A stretch of DNA of 64,000 bases, from the NCBI GenBank assembly GCA_030544235.1, contig CM060463.1, positions 19,283,690 through 19,347,689 of the forward strand, read 5' to 3'. The stretch comes from Lepturacanthus savala. Lineage: Eukaryota; Chordata; Actinopteri; Scombriformes; Trichiuridae. This document shows, piece after piece, positions 37,501-49,494 of this stretch. The position numbers and the translations under genes were made by a program. Positions within the stretch are counted from its first letter, which is position 1. Each line of letters begins with the position of its first letter. The notes below the pieces were generated by a model. That model saw only the letters and a list, made by a program, of their open reading frames with translations, searched no databases and was not told where the DNA came from.

Positions 37501-40500
37501 CTTCTCTGTTTTCTGGGGGAAAAGTATAAAATCCAGCAGGATTACAAATATGAGTTATATTACCTTTCTGATTAGGGTTTACTATGAGAAAAGTCTCTAT
37601 TAATGTTTGTGGGGGGGGGGGGGGGGGGGTAAATTTGGATAGTCAGGATAGTTTTTCTGAACAAATGCCTAATTTGAAAAAACTGAATAGGTAAGAAGAT
37701 GGAAGATTGAATTTAGTTGACAGGTCAGTAAAGGACATGAAATTACTATTGTTATAAAGATCCTTAATAAATGTTATGCCATTTCACGCAAACAGAAAGG
37801 CAGAGTCCAAAGTGGAAGGCTTGGCCTGTGGGATAGAGGAAAGGCTTTCTGAATTGCAGCCACTGAGTGACTGCTGGTCTAACACCAAAATCAGTGGCTG
37901 AAACAGGAAGCTGAGAACACAGCCATGACAGCAGTGAAGTCTAGGAGGAAGAAAATTCTATTTGCATCCAGGCAGGCTGGTTAACAGTCGATTTGTCAGC
38001 CCAATATAATAGTCCATTTAGGGAGCTGCAATATCTTTTTCTGCATATGCTCAGGTGTCAGCCCAGATACATTTTTATATTAATTTGTCTAGTTTAATAA
38101 AACACCTTTAAGCTTGTTTCTGTCAGGGTACTTTCTTTTAATGTATTTAACCAAGACATCTACCTGTTCCATCCCACAGGTCCGGCATATGATTGCTGAG
38201 GGCATGATCCATCTGTGTATCTACGCTGTCGGTCAAATCACAAAGGACGCTGAAGTCACCATTGGATTTGACTACGAGTTCAATAGCTGGTAAGTTCTGT
38301 CTCAAACAGAAGTCACAGCAAAGTCCAGTTAGTGGTTGTAACACAACAAAAACACAGAAAAGGGTATTCAAATTCATATCAATGGATAACAGTTGTAACA
38401 GACAGTAATAAAACCTTCCTTTGCACAGGCCCGCATATATACCTGCCCTTATACTTAACTGCATTGCTTAACAAAAAGATGATTTGTCCAAAATATAACA
38501 TTTGATTAAAATGGGGACGAAGTATAAAAAAGTGTCTGACACCTGTACACACTGAACAAGCGCAAACCGCTCAAATCGATTCGTAATTAAAATTGAATAT
38601 AAGTGATAATGATCAAAGTCTTATCAGGAAACCGTAGAAATAAATCCAGCACATGCTGGCATCAGGTGCGAAGCGGTCATTAGTTTTAGTTTATTTTGGA
38701 TTGTGTGATAACTGTTGCTGGCTTGTTGCTGTTTCTTGGGTCCTCTGGTGTTTTCTCCTCCAGCGTTAACTTCTCCTCTCTCATAATAAACCACCAGTAA
38801 TTACAAAGTGGACTGTGCCTGCCATAAGGGCAACCAGAACTGCCCGGTGCAGAAACACAACCTGAGCCCCAGGGAGAGCTTGCTGAGCCCCCCTTCCCTG
38901 CCGCCCCCCTCCCCGCTGGTTGGTGCCGAGACCCGACGGAGAAAGGCCCGCAGGAGAGAGCTGGAGGGCTGCCAGAGCGGGGACAGCAGTCAGACCCTGG
39001 ACCAGCAGCAGGAGGCCAAAGAACTGCAGGGATCCAGTGATGCAGAGGTGTGTGTGTGTCTATCAAATATTAATGTGACCGCAGAGAGGCAATAAAGATT
39101 TTTTAATAGCGGACTTCCATCTTTTTTTTTAAATAACTATTGGATAATCCTGCCAATACTTTTACTTCCTGCTGGGTAAGAAGTTTTCCTCATGTGCTGT
39201 CTGTCTGCACAATCAGGAGAGACTGCTGGATGAGATGAAGGTAGAAGGGGGCGAGGAAGGCGAGGTGGATGAAAACGGCGTTGTCATCTCTAGTAAAAGA
39301 GTATGTCATTTAAACTTATTTAATGGTACAGCTATGACATGATCTTCCGTCCTCTTCCTAGATACTCATCAGTAATTCAAAAGACCAAAATGGTTTCACT
39401 TCACTTGCCCAAAGTGCCTCACATCTCTGCATATTCGTTTAGACATTTAACAGTCTGGAACGGAGGCGGCGGAGAGTAGGAGGAGCAGATGTAAAAGAGG
39501 AGGGTGTGGAAACTGAGGAGGGGGCAGGAAACCCCACAGAGACCACCCCCACACCCTACAGCACAGGAGTGGGGGTCAGCACACGGCGCACCACATACGT
39601 CATGGTCAGTGGGAGGAAACCAGTTGTTTCATCTTTATCTTTTTATGTTTTTTTTTTGTTTTTGTTTTTTACATTTGCGTCTCTTCGTTCATTTGTTCTT
39701 ATAATACATTCTCTCACAGGAGACACCATCTATTGAGGAAAAGACCCCCCTACCCAGCTTGCCCGCCCCAGTCGCTCCACCTAAACCCGCGCGACCTACA
39801 AAGCCTCGGCCCAAAAGCCGAATCTCTCGCTACCGGTCCAGCTCCTCCCAGCGTGCCCGGCGGCAGCGCCAAGCCCTTGCCCAGCAGGCGGCCGCGGCTG
39901 CTGCAGCAGTCGCAGCAGCGCCATCCTCATCCGAGCAGGGTGCCGCTCTAGTCGAGGAGGGATCTCAGGGCCCGTACGGGGCTGAGTTGGGTCACGGGGG
40001 AAAGCGGTCTGGGGACTGGTCATCTCCTAGATGGGGACAGCCAGGGTCTAACCTGCATCAATAGAGGCAACTTGCGCTACCCCAAGACCAAGAAGGTTAG
40101 ATATTTAACTTTGTAAAAATATAGGAGAGCTTAGTGTAACGTTTTTCTAACCAAATGCGTCATTTTGTATGAGTTGATAACGCTGTTTTCTGTGGTCTCA
40201 GTACCTGGTGACCGAGTGGTTAAATGACAAAGTCCCTGGAGGGGAGAAGATCCACCAAGAGTTGCCCGTTGAGCGGCCGCTGCGGATTACCACTGACCCC
40301 ACGGTGCTGGCCACCACCCTCAACATGCTGCCGGGCCTCTCACACTCATCGCTCATCTGCACCGCACCCAGACACTACGTCCGCTTCGGCTCGCCCTTCA
40401 ACCCCGAGAGACGCCGGCCCCGCCCACTCCAAATGGATGGCACTTATGGCTGCTTCAAAAAGGTAAAGAAGGTTGGCTGCATAGAAGATGCAGGTCAAAA

Positions 40501-43500
40501 CATTCTATACAAAGCTGAACACTGAAACTCGAAAGGTCTTAAATATCATTGTAGTGGCCGATAATAAATTTGCCCTCTTTAAAAGGTAATATGCCAATAA
40601 CGTAATAGAAGTGCTGAAACAATAACGTAATAACTTTTGGCCAATAACCTAATTACTTATTAGGTTATTGGTCAGGACTTTTATTACATTATCAGTTAAT
40701 TATTACAATATCCACTGCTACAATTGTTAAATTGATTTTTTTTTCATTATCAATTCTCATTTCAAGTTTAAAAATGTTGCAGTAATCAAATATGCTGATT
40801 TTTATACCATAAATTTCTCATAAGTTATTAATATAATTTAATTGCAAACCTGAAAACATGAGAGCTGCAGTTTACTGTAAAAAAAAAAAAAGAAAAGAAA
40901 CTTAACAACTGTACCAGTCTTCCAGGACTCCCATACAAGTAAAAAAATGCCAATTTTGTTCTTTTAAACCATACATAACTGTTGTTGTATCTTATTGCAG
41001 AGATGGATCAAGCAGGTGGAGGATGAGAGCTACTCAGCCAGTGTGGAGGACGGCACCGAGTCCACCTCCTCCCAGCAAAGTACCAGCAGCAGATCCACCC
41101 CCAATCCTCTGTCCAGCGGTAGGTGCACCTCCGCCTCCTCCATCTGGAGGACTTATTCACTGCAGATTGTGGAACATTCACCGCAATCAGAGGTGGAAGA
41201 AACTCATTTAGCAGTTTTATTTCGAATGAATTAAATGTTTTTTTATCGGAGAAGAATAAAATTTGGTCCAGAACTAAGCAGGAGAGAGTTACAATACTAT
41301 AAGTAGATCAACTAAATGATTAGTAAATAATGTGAAAAACTAATTAGAAAATGTAATTGTGTTACATTCTTTCTTCTTTTTTTTAAAACCGTAGAAGTGA
41401 ATGCACCGTTCAAGAAGCGCCGCGCCAAGTATACGACAGAGACGACACTAGCACCTTCGGACCACCTGCTTCGCCCGCTGTCACCCATCACCCCGCCCCT
41501 CCCAGAAGACCCCCTCCACCCGCTGCTCCATACCCCGTCTGCCTCCCTGCTGCCCAACGGCCTGGCCTACTCACCCATGCCATCGCTGCCGGCCAGCCGC
41601 TGCAACACACCGCTGCAGTTTGAAGTAAGACTACAGCCACACGCAATACACGACTCACAATAGGTCAGGGATATTGTGACAGACTCGGTGGATTTCATAC
41701 ATTGTTCGGGTAATAAATATTAAGCTAATGATAATGGTGTTTCTTCATATTGATGTTGATGATCTGTTTTGCATTTTTCCATGCTGAAATTTGTCTATCA
41801 AAGAGACTCAAATCTGTTAATTCAACCTCTCCTTGAATATATATTCAATGTGCTAATTATTTAAAATTATACCTGGGCTTAATCAATTAGGATGAGCTAC
41901 TATTTATAAGGAAATTAATGTGTCTAATAAGAAATAATGGGGGGGAAATTCTAGATTTCTAAACCGATAGAACTATATTTGCCAATTACCAATGAGTACC
42001 AGGCAAATCATCCCAATATTTTACACATTTGGTACGCGTCATGTGTGTTTGACACTGAAAGCTGATGCTTTTATCTCTAGAACATATCATCCCCGGAAGC
42101 CTCTCCTGTTCACCGGCCAGAGTCCATCTCTCCTGAGGTATGTTAGCATCTCTGAATTTTTAATACTACCTTACTACTAATTGATGACTCTTTGCTCAAA
42201 TGTATCTAATTAATTTTGACCTCTCCTCCCTTTTCACTCTCCACCTTCAGCCCTGTCTTCAGACAGACTTTGACATCCACCGGGCGCAGTTCCCAGAACT
42301 GTCGCTCCCCTCGAGCTTGGAGAGCCCCATGGCTGCAACCTCGGATGACTTTTCCCTTCCTGGAGGCCCTTCAGGCCACGATTCCCAGGGCCCATCATCT
42401 GTAGGCACCGGTTCTCTAAACCCGGTGTCGTCCTCCACCTCAGACCTAACCCCCCAAAACAAGGAGCAGGCCTTCAGGACAGAGTTCAACCTCATATACA
42501 CCTGTTCACCTCTCAATGCGAACCTGGGGAACCCCGTGGCCACCGACCGCCGCCTCTCCCAGTCAGAAGGGGGCTTCTCCCCAGCAGAATCCTTCCACAG
42601 TTCCATAAGTGGCCAGGGTCTGCTGGGAGACGTGGGCCCCGGCTCCATGTCACCCTATGGTGAGCAACATTATGGGGGAAGCTACCCAGATAGTGGCACG
42701 CCTCCTCACACCAGCAACCCACCGCAAAAGAAGAAGGCAAGTTCTCCTCATTTTAATATCTTTCAAACTTGTGCTTTTGACATTTTTTTTGGCCACAAAT
42801 AGATTTCAGGTAAATCTTTTAAGGACTTTTCATCTGTTCTTCTCAAGCACGAATGTCTTTTGAGTGTGATATGTGCAAACTGAAAAACCAAACCTCATGA
42901 TGTGCTTTTCCTCTTGCTCTGTGTTTGCCCATTGACTTTTCTTAAACAGAACAATTGGTCCCTTGTATCAGGTGGTCAAATCCACAAGCAACAGGCATTG
43001 AAAAAACATATCTGACCATTTTCTGTGTATATCTGCAATGATTTCGACTCTGTAGCTTTGACCCTCCCCCCATCCCCTTCCCTCCCCCCCTCCTCTCCCT
43101 CAGTCCCCTCCCTCCCCCTCGCTGCTCCTTGACACTTTTTGCCAAGTCTCTCTTCCACTTTTCTTCCAAGGCAGAGGGCCAACCAGCATACCATTAGTCT
43201 GCTGACAGGGAAGCCAGATTACCAGGGTATAGCTGTAAGAAGTGAATACAAGCCAGTACAAAATATGGTGAATATTCTCCCTACAACTACATCTTTAGAA
43301 GTGTGCATGTAAATATTGTTTTTTTGCATCCGCATACAACACCCACCCCCATGCTCCAACAGCTACGTCCCTTCCCCTCCTCCAAACCCACATCGAATTC
43401 TGATTCTGAAGCCATGAGAAGGAGTTTTGATTTATTCCGCCATTCCAGTCAAATCCATCTGCAAGCATGTAAAGGTTCATCCATTGCCTTCAACACAAGA

Positions 43501-46500
43501 GGCCGATGGTTCATGAATTGTCATGATGGTGTCGAGATGAAGCTCGTGTGTCTTTGCTCCATCTCATCCATGGCTCTTTCCGAACTGTGATCAGTGCTCT
43601 ACCCCCCCACCCGCTCTCTGTACTGAAAGCAAGGTGGAATTTCAGTGTGGCTGAAAGCAAAAAGCTAAAAACATGCATCACCACAAGGCACCATGGGAAA
43701 GTCCTGGGTCTCAGGGTGAGTTAAGGGTGTGACGCCTCTTGGAGTTTTCATAGTTTTTGGTCCTAGAAACATAGTTCATCAATCCTGACCCAACAATTGT
43801 ACCATTAAACTAAACATTTCTGTGGGCAACACTTGAATCCATAAAGTCTTGAGTTCAGCAAAGTCAAAGATGAAAAGATAAGAGATTGCATTAAATATCA
43901 ATGAAGCCATCGCTCATGCCACAATTAAAACATTTCAGTGGCCAGTCCTTCAGATCCTGCTCTCACGCAGACCAACAGATCTTTCAAATGTCCCAACACC
44001 AGTTCTATCAACACCATTAGGATTATTTCCACTATTAGGAATGTTTGAAGTATTTTAAGAGTATTTGCCAGCCATTATAAATGCTTTACATCTTTCAAAG
44101 AAATGTCACAACCATTTTTAATGTTACTTTTTATATAGAACCAAATAAGACGAGTCAAATTTAGAGTTGTAATATAGAATTTTCTCACTTTTGAATTCAG
44201 CTCAGTTACACAGTTACCTAAACCAGGCAACAGATAAACAGAATATATTAAGTCATAAATTAAATTCATATTTTAAATCACTTATGATAACATTGTACTC
44301 AACATAGTAATAGAAGCACAAGGGCCCTTAAAAGTAATCACTCTAATAACTATATTCCTACATAAACCCTGCATAAAACCATGTATGTACTTTTTACCTA
44401 TGTACTTACTAGTTGAATAAGATAACTAGAAAAGCTCTGAGAGCGCAGACCTCCACAAAGCATATTGTGACTTCCACCCAACATTGTTGTTGTTTACTAT
44501 GCAGGTGCAAGATATCACCACCAGGTGGCCCCAAATAATGGCACCTGTTTAAAGGTCCATTTACTGCAACTTTATTTTGCGGTTAAAGTGAAAGTAATAG
44601 GCTCTCGTTGCACAGCTATAGTGAGCAAATTAGGTCAAAATTGAACCAGAAAGTTGACTTTTTTTTTAATTCTCAATAGAAATATATAAAATGTAGTTTA
44701 TCATTCTTATGCTTTAAATAGCTTTTTTTGTGATTAGAAGAGGCAACTCAACATAGCTTGGCTTCAGTTTGACTAGAAGTTTTCACAGGCAAATATATAA
44801 ATGTTCATCTCTCTGAAGAGTGTGTTAATCTGCACACTGAAGAAAACATTCACACTGGTGCTTGGTGGTCATCGCAGTCCTCCTGACAACACTGCTGCCT
44901 CCTTCAGTCTCTCCTATATGTCGTCCTGCGCTCAATTTAGGCAAAGAGCCTCCATATCGATATGTGACCGTGTGCCTCTCATCCCGGCTCCTTTGCCTCT
45001 TCCATAAACCTCTGTTTCCACAAACCTGTCATAACAGCATTAAACTGGGATGAGTGCTGCTCTCATTTTCATTGTTAACAGTGCAAGTGTGTACCTGTTG
45101 TGTGTCTGTGTATATATATGTATGTGCGTGAATGCTTGAACATTTCTGGACATTGATAATGAGTGTTGTCGTTTCAGCGTGGTTGCAACATGGCGTGGTG
45201 CATTCAAAGTTGCCTGCTCTTTCGTCAAAGCTTCAGATGCTGTATGTGACTAACAGTGCATTCAGATCTACAGTAGCTACAAATGAGCCTGTCTCATGAA
45301 GTATATTAATGGAATGGAATAAAAAAAATGGACAAATACAGTGTCATTTTCATGCAAACGGGTGATTTCCATGGTGATTACAGTGTTTTCTTTTGTTCTA
45401 TTGGATAGTTGTAAATCCTTTTTCCCAGGTGAGTCCACTCTGATGTGGTGCATGTGGTCTGCCCATCACTCAGTGTGGTTTTTGTTGAATGATGTGGTTG
45501 AATCAGCAGCCCGGCATCCGTGTGAATGACATGAGGTTGTATGTTTCAGCCTGTTGGTCAGTCTTCATGCAGCAGATATTAGATAAGCGCCTCTCCTTCT
45601 GCTGCCTCAGGTGTCTTTGCTGGAGTACCGTAAAAGGAAGCAGGGCAGCAGTCGTGACTTGGAGCCAGTCAGCAGCAGCTCGTCCCTGGGTGGCACCCCC
45701 ACCCGGCCAGGCCCCCACTACAGCCAGGACTCCCACCTCCTCCATCCCTATCCCCACACCCATCACCAAATGCAACCGCCAGCCTCCCCGCACAGCTCCT
45801 TCTCCTCCTCAGCGCAAACCACCTCTTCCATCCCACAGATTGAGGAGGTCAGTCCTCCAGACCACCAGGGCTCGTCCGTGCAGTCCAGGCGCCCGGAGAG
45901 CAACAACCAGTGGTGAGAGAATGACTGTTGGAAGACACTTGGCAGCTCATGTCAGACCTTGGAAGTTTTTGGTTTGTTTCTGATCAACAGTTGACTGTTT
46001 TTTGTTTTGTTTTTTTTCCTAGGATGGTTCCCACCAGTGTTGAGCGTCTAAGGGAAGGTCAGGGGGTTCTGGAACGAGTGCTCCGAAGCATCAAGATGGA
46101 GCGAATATACAAGAGGAGTGACGGCTCTACAGAGAAAGAATCTGGTATGAAGAGATTAGATCAATGGCTTTCATCATCCAACTTTAGAAACATATTTAAA
46201 GGGATAGTTCAACATTTCGTTTATCGTCATGATTCCCATAGTAGGAGCAATAGGTGATTTACCTTTTTTGTTGATACCAGAGCATGCAGTAGCTCCCTCT
46301 GCCTGTAGAGGTTCTCAACAGGGCCCACCTGCCCCTACTGACACACCCCAATTTTTTTCAGTCTTCTAAATCATCTATTTTTTCCCCCACTGAATAAATA
46401 ACTGCAAGTAAAGTATTTGGCTGAGAATATATTTTATCTTAAAAATGAATCTGATTTTTTTTTTCAGATGCAGATCGGTATGAGATGCAGACCGTGTCCA

Positions 46501-48056
46501 TGGCTTCTCCCATGAAGAGTCCACACAGATACAGTCCGTCTGTGTACCTACACCAGGTACAAAGCACACACACACACACACACACACACTCAACTATGTC
46601 AACTATTGCATCTCCTGTCATTATTCTATTCTACTTATTCAGAGTTTTTTTTCCATCTGCCTCCCGAGGGTCAACAGATGTCAATTTGCTGCTAGCTAAC
46701 TCTGGTGCGATAGTTTCTAAATGTTCACTGTCAATGCCAAAATAACCAGTAACTTCAAAAAAATGATTACATGTTTAAATGTCAATAATTGTAGCTGCCG
46801 ATAACACAATAAATTTGCCCCCCTTAAAATGTAATACGCCAGCAATGTAATAAGTGCTGAAACGATAACGTAATAACTTCTGGCTGATAATATAATAACT
46901 TATTACGTTATAGGCTGGTTATGGCTTTATTGGCTGGAGAAGCCGACGTGGCAATAAGTTATATATTATTGGCAAAAAGTTATTACTTTATCAGTTCAGG
47001 GCTTTTATTATGTTATTGGACAGTTATTACATCATTGGCCTATTACATTTTACGTTATAGGCTGTTATTACATTATCAGCTTCACATCCAGACCTTCACA
47101 TCCATGAGTGTTCTGACAACTTCTTTATGATAATTACATGACTGTATGCTGTATATAGGATAGGATAAAGGTTAATGAGTGCTGTTGGCATTGATTGTGT
47201 CTATGATGCATTTTTTTGTTACCCATTATATTATAGGATGTCACAAGTCCACAATTGAAACATAAAATACCCAATTTGTTTTTTTGATAATAAGCTGTCA
47301 AACTCTTCTATTATCCAACAGTAGGTCTTACTTGGTAAGTATTAATTTAGTTTGTAAATAAAACTTGTAACCGTGAGAATCTTTTTTCATTACAGTCTTC
47401 TTTTCCATGTGAAATTAATGCAGGCATGAACAGGTGTGATAGTTGCACAATAGTGAGTTGTGGTTGTTTGTGTTCAGTCATCAGAAAGTCACCGGCAGAC
47501 CGACAGTCCATCAGTCACCCAGCAAACCTCCAACTCTCCATTCCGGGGTTCCTACAGTCCCTCATCAGGCCAGAGCTTCTACCCACGCCACTCCTCCACC
47601 TCCTCCTCCCACCCAGGCCTGCTGCAGGACCACCCTCCCTCCTCATACCCCAGTCACACCCCCACCTCCTCGTCAGACTCCAGGTCGCCAGCAGGCTCCC
47701 TACACCAGCAGAGTGGCAGCAGTAACGTAGACGGAGGCCACGGCTACGCCGGCAGCCACTTAAAAGCGAGCCTTTTGAATAGCAGCGGCCTGCCAGGGAC
47801 TCCTCCCCCTGGAACTAGGGCCCAAGGGCAGACTAAAACGGACTCGAGCACCCAGGCCTCCAGAGGGGGCCAGCAGCAGCAGGCGTCTCGCAGCCTGAAG
47901 TCCGGCAGCCCGGGTCAGCCGGCGCTGCAGACTAGCTCCAGGCTGCTGTCGGCCTCCGGACCAACACACTATCCACAGAGAGGGACAAGCCTCAGTCAGT
48001 TCCAGCACTCCCCTCTCCAGGGGCCGGGAGTAAGGACACAGTCAGGAAGCTTTTAG
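31537..48056 (+). CDS. setd5: SETD5 chromatin regulator (SET domain)
   Basis: Twenty-three coding exons: 31537-31607, 33217-33319, 33794-34026, 34598-34644, 34762-34949, 35036-35074, 35201-35488, 36911-37059, 37180-37297, 38180-38289, 38798-39047, 39217-39300, 39443-39604, 39720-40095, 40202-40462, 41001-41118, 41395-41624, 42081-42137, 42251-42736, 45611-45912, 46023-46144, 46468-46556, 47478-48056. Total about 1486 residues, near the mammalian length (about 1440). Landmarks: N-terminus MSIVIALGVTTPETSYSDMA; degenerate PHD remnant (WCQC...KCDNCR, residues 117-136); basic stretch KRSKSKKRKK; SET domain about 324-448 with IIEYRGKV, FFKKPYPFVLFYSKF and RRSCTPNAEV; post-SET cysteines CACHKGNQNC; YLVTEWLND; PPQKKKVSLLEYRKRK; C-terminal RTQSGSF. 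The family shapes chromatin through HDAC/NCoR and PAF1 complexes; intrinsic methyltransferase activity is disputed. DLNGV and the lost PHD set it apart from KMT2E. Exon 14 has one base too many. Confidence 0.95.
33794..34026 (+). other. setd5: setd5 exon 3: proline tract and PHD remnant
   Basis: It encodes APPPPTPPASP, an acidic serine-rich stretch (DSDSSSEEDG), then WCQCSLTPDGLLIKCDNCR. The paralogue KMT2E has a full zinc-binding PHD finger at this point. Here only about five of the usual cysteine/histidine ligands remain, so a normal H3K4me3-reading PHD is not expected. Confidence 0.8.
35036..35074 (+). other. setd5: setd5 39-base microexon
   Basis: Thirteen in-frame codons (AFREGSRKSMRMK) between clean splice sites CCAG| and |GTGAGA. 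The peptide matches the corresponding KMT2E segment, so it is old. From memory, the commonly quoted mammalian SETD5 isoform lacks it, which would make it an optional exon. Being a multiple of three it can be skipped without a frame change. Confidence 0.75.
36911..38289 (+). other. setd5: setd5 exons 8-10 encoding the SET domain
   Basis: Three exons (149, 118 and 110 bases) encode residues about 324-448. The SET motif NHxxxPN reads RRSCTPNAE here, so the Asn-His pair that normally sits in the cofactor pocket is Arg-Ser. The EYRGKV motif and the FDYEF motif with the late aromatic are kept. The same substitution occurs in mammalian SETD5 and KMT2E and is one reason their catalysis is doubted. 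Confidence 0.9.
37611..37629. repeat. Poly(G) run of 19
   Basis: Homopolymer inside the intron between SET exons 9 and 10. Such long G runs are rare, form quadruplexes, and are often miscounted in assemblies. Confidence 0.85.
39996..40000 (+). other. setd5: Apparent +1 frameshift in setd5 exon 14
   Basis: Exon 14 (39,720-40,095) has phase-0 neighbours on both sides, yet its length is 376, one more than a multiple of three. Upstream it reads in one frame up to about GAELGHGG; downstream the conserved CINRGNLRYPKTKK reads in the next. Alignment to mammalian SETD5 runs gap-free (27 residues from GE to YPKTKK) if the run of five G at this site counts as four. Read literally, a TAG at 40,062-40,064 would end the protein near residue 728. 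Confidence 0.75.
40541..40710 (+). repeat. Intronic repeat pair, copy 1
   Basis: It shares an ordered set of blocks with 46,781-47,095: TTGTAG-GGCCGATAA, AATAAATTTGCCC, GTGCTGAAAC and ATAACGTAATAACTT. It includes a near-perfect hairpin at 40,641-40,671 with 13-base arms (CCAATAACCTAAT) and a 5-base loop. Probably a small non-autonomous DNA element; the family is unknown to me. Confidence 0.55.
42737..45610 (+). other. setd5: setd5 intron 19, GC-AG type
   Basis: The exon before ends in AAG|GCAAGT and the exon after begins after CTCAG with GTGTCTTTGCTGG. The joined protein PPQKKK-VSLLEY matches the mammalian PPQRKK-VSLLEY exactly at the junction, so GC is the real donor. The 2.9 kb intron body shows a CT-rich tract at 43,060-43,130 and nothing else I recognise. 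Confidence 0.8.
46564..46589. repeat. (CA)n microsatellite
   Basis: Uninterrupted CA dinucleotide run directly after the donor of setd5 exon 22, only about 10 bases into the intron. Confidence 0.9.
46781..47095 (+). repeat. Intronic repeat pair, copy 2
   Basis: A longer copy of the element at 40,541-40,710, in the same orientation, in the last setd5 intron. It is built of many near-palindromic units such as ATAACTTATTACGTTAT and TTATTACATTATCAG. It has no open frame. Confidence 0.55.
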
Positions 48057-48119
48057 TTGTGTGTGTGTGTGAGTGCGTGCGTGCGTGTGTTTTGTGTGTG
48101 TGTGTGTGTGTGTGTGTGT
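48057..48119. repeat. (GT)n microsatellite in setd5 3' UTR
   Basis: Imperfect GT run with GAGTGCGTGCGTGC in the middle, starting immediately after the stop codon. It would be part of the mRNA as a UG tract. Confidence 0.9.
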
Positions 48120-48986
48120 AGCTGCATACCTCCTCAACCCCTAAACCTGTGGTGAAATGGGGCTCAGGGAGTTTGGGGAGGGGATATGTACAGACCTAAG
48201 AGAAGCGCAGACTTCTTTACAGATTTCTCCTTTTCTGTCTTTTCTTTCCTTATTTTCCAGAAAAAAAAACAAATGACCACATTCTGCACAAAGCTAATCA
48301 TTGACTTGGGACATCATTACTGAATCAATGGAAAAAGCGATTTGGATGACACATTCTGGAAAAAAAAAAAGAAATCACATGTAACTTGAAATTGTCCCCA
48401 GTGTTTCCTCATGTGCCGGACTGTGCAAACAGGCTCTATAATGTGGGAAAGTCAAATCTTCCACACAAATGTCTGTACAAAGTTATAAAAAAAAAAACTA
48501 CCTGTCGTCATGGTACCCAGGTTGGATAAATGCTGAGATGCATATTGTAACTGAAAGCAAGAGTTGTTTTATTTTCTTTTCTTTTTTTTTGTCAACGATA
48601 CTTTTTTTGATTTGGCGAGTGGCCGAGTCTGTGCTGCAGTAAATAAGTGTTTGATTTGGAAAGGGGGAATTAATGCAAGTTCGACACGTTAATCATCCGT
48701 TCTAAAGATGCATTAGAGAGGCGGGGAGGAGGGGCTCTCCCTGGTTAGGGTCATTCCATATGATTACCAGCTTCTGTGTTCTCTCATTAAACATGAAAAC
48801 AGCCCTTTTTGTTCCCCAAGATTCTCCGTCTGTTCCAATGTTCTGTTTTTTTTTTTCTCCCTCCTCTGTTCTTTCATCCCCCACTGGACTTTTGAGTTCA
48901 CTAGTACTACTTCACTTTTGACTTCTGATATTGTACTTGAGACATACAGGTCTTATGATTCATGGTGCTGCATTATTGTTTTTTCC

Positions 48987-48992
48987 AATAAA
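48987..48992 (+). terminator. setd5: Likely poly(A) signal of setd5
   Basis: AATAAA 0.93 kb after the stop codon. No strongly GT-rich downstream element is seen, so the call is moderate. Confidence 0.5.
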
Positions 48993-49193
48993 TTTGAAAT
49001 CCAGTTATGTTCCCCACCTACGACTGCATTCATCTTGTCATTATATCAGTTCAAATCAGTTTTTTCCTTTTTGTCCAAATGTCATACTAATAATTTGTAG
49101 TGATGGTATGCAGGCGCAAAATAAGAGGCAAATCATCCAACTTTCTAAATTAAGATGTTGGGTTTGACTGTTTTTATTCTGCAATTCTACAGG

Positions 49194-49214
49194 ATATATA
49201 TATATATATATATA
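49194..49214. repeat. (AT)n microsatellite
   Basis: Uninterrupted AT dinucleotide run downstream of setd5. Confidence 0.85.
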
Positions 49215-49494
49215 CACATACATACATAGAACAACAAGTTCTGCAATTTATGTTTTGTAGATTATTTATCTGTTGTAACAATGCTTCTTGGCAATAAATT
49301 TTATACTGTTGGAAATCCTGTTAATTTTCTTTTGTAAATGGTGCCCCATTTGTAAGGAACACACATTTGTGGGATGAGCAGCACAGCCTAGTATGTGGGT
49401 TACGCTCATGAAAATTGTGACCCATCTTCTCTTCGAATGAAGAGCTTGTTCTGCAGATGCTACTGACTCTTGTTTCAAGCTTCGCACACCACAG

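Larger units (their letters stand above)
48057..49010 (+). other. setd5: 3' UTR of setd5
   Basis: It follows the stop codon TAG and opens with a GT microsatellite. It contains several A and T runs and reaches AATAAA at 48,987. A second AATAAA at 49,293 could extend it but lies at the edge of a transposon remnant. Confidence 0.6.

Noticed and set aside
39940..40030. 91-base or 67-base micro-intron to explain the exon 14 frame change
   Set aside because: Both would delete residues that align with mammalian SETD5 or use poor sites; a one-base homopolymer error explains all residues without gaps.
47426..47725. Two overlapping 95-99 codon frames in the last setd5 exon
   Set aside because: Shadow frames of the serine/proline-rich C-terminus of setd5.
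31537..48056. Assignment of the SET gene to KMT2E (MLL5)
   Set aside because: The N-terminus is similar, but the PHD finger is lost and the IIPRMDLNG, YLVTEWLND, VSLLEYRKRKQ and RTQSGSF landmarks fit SETD5.
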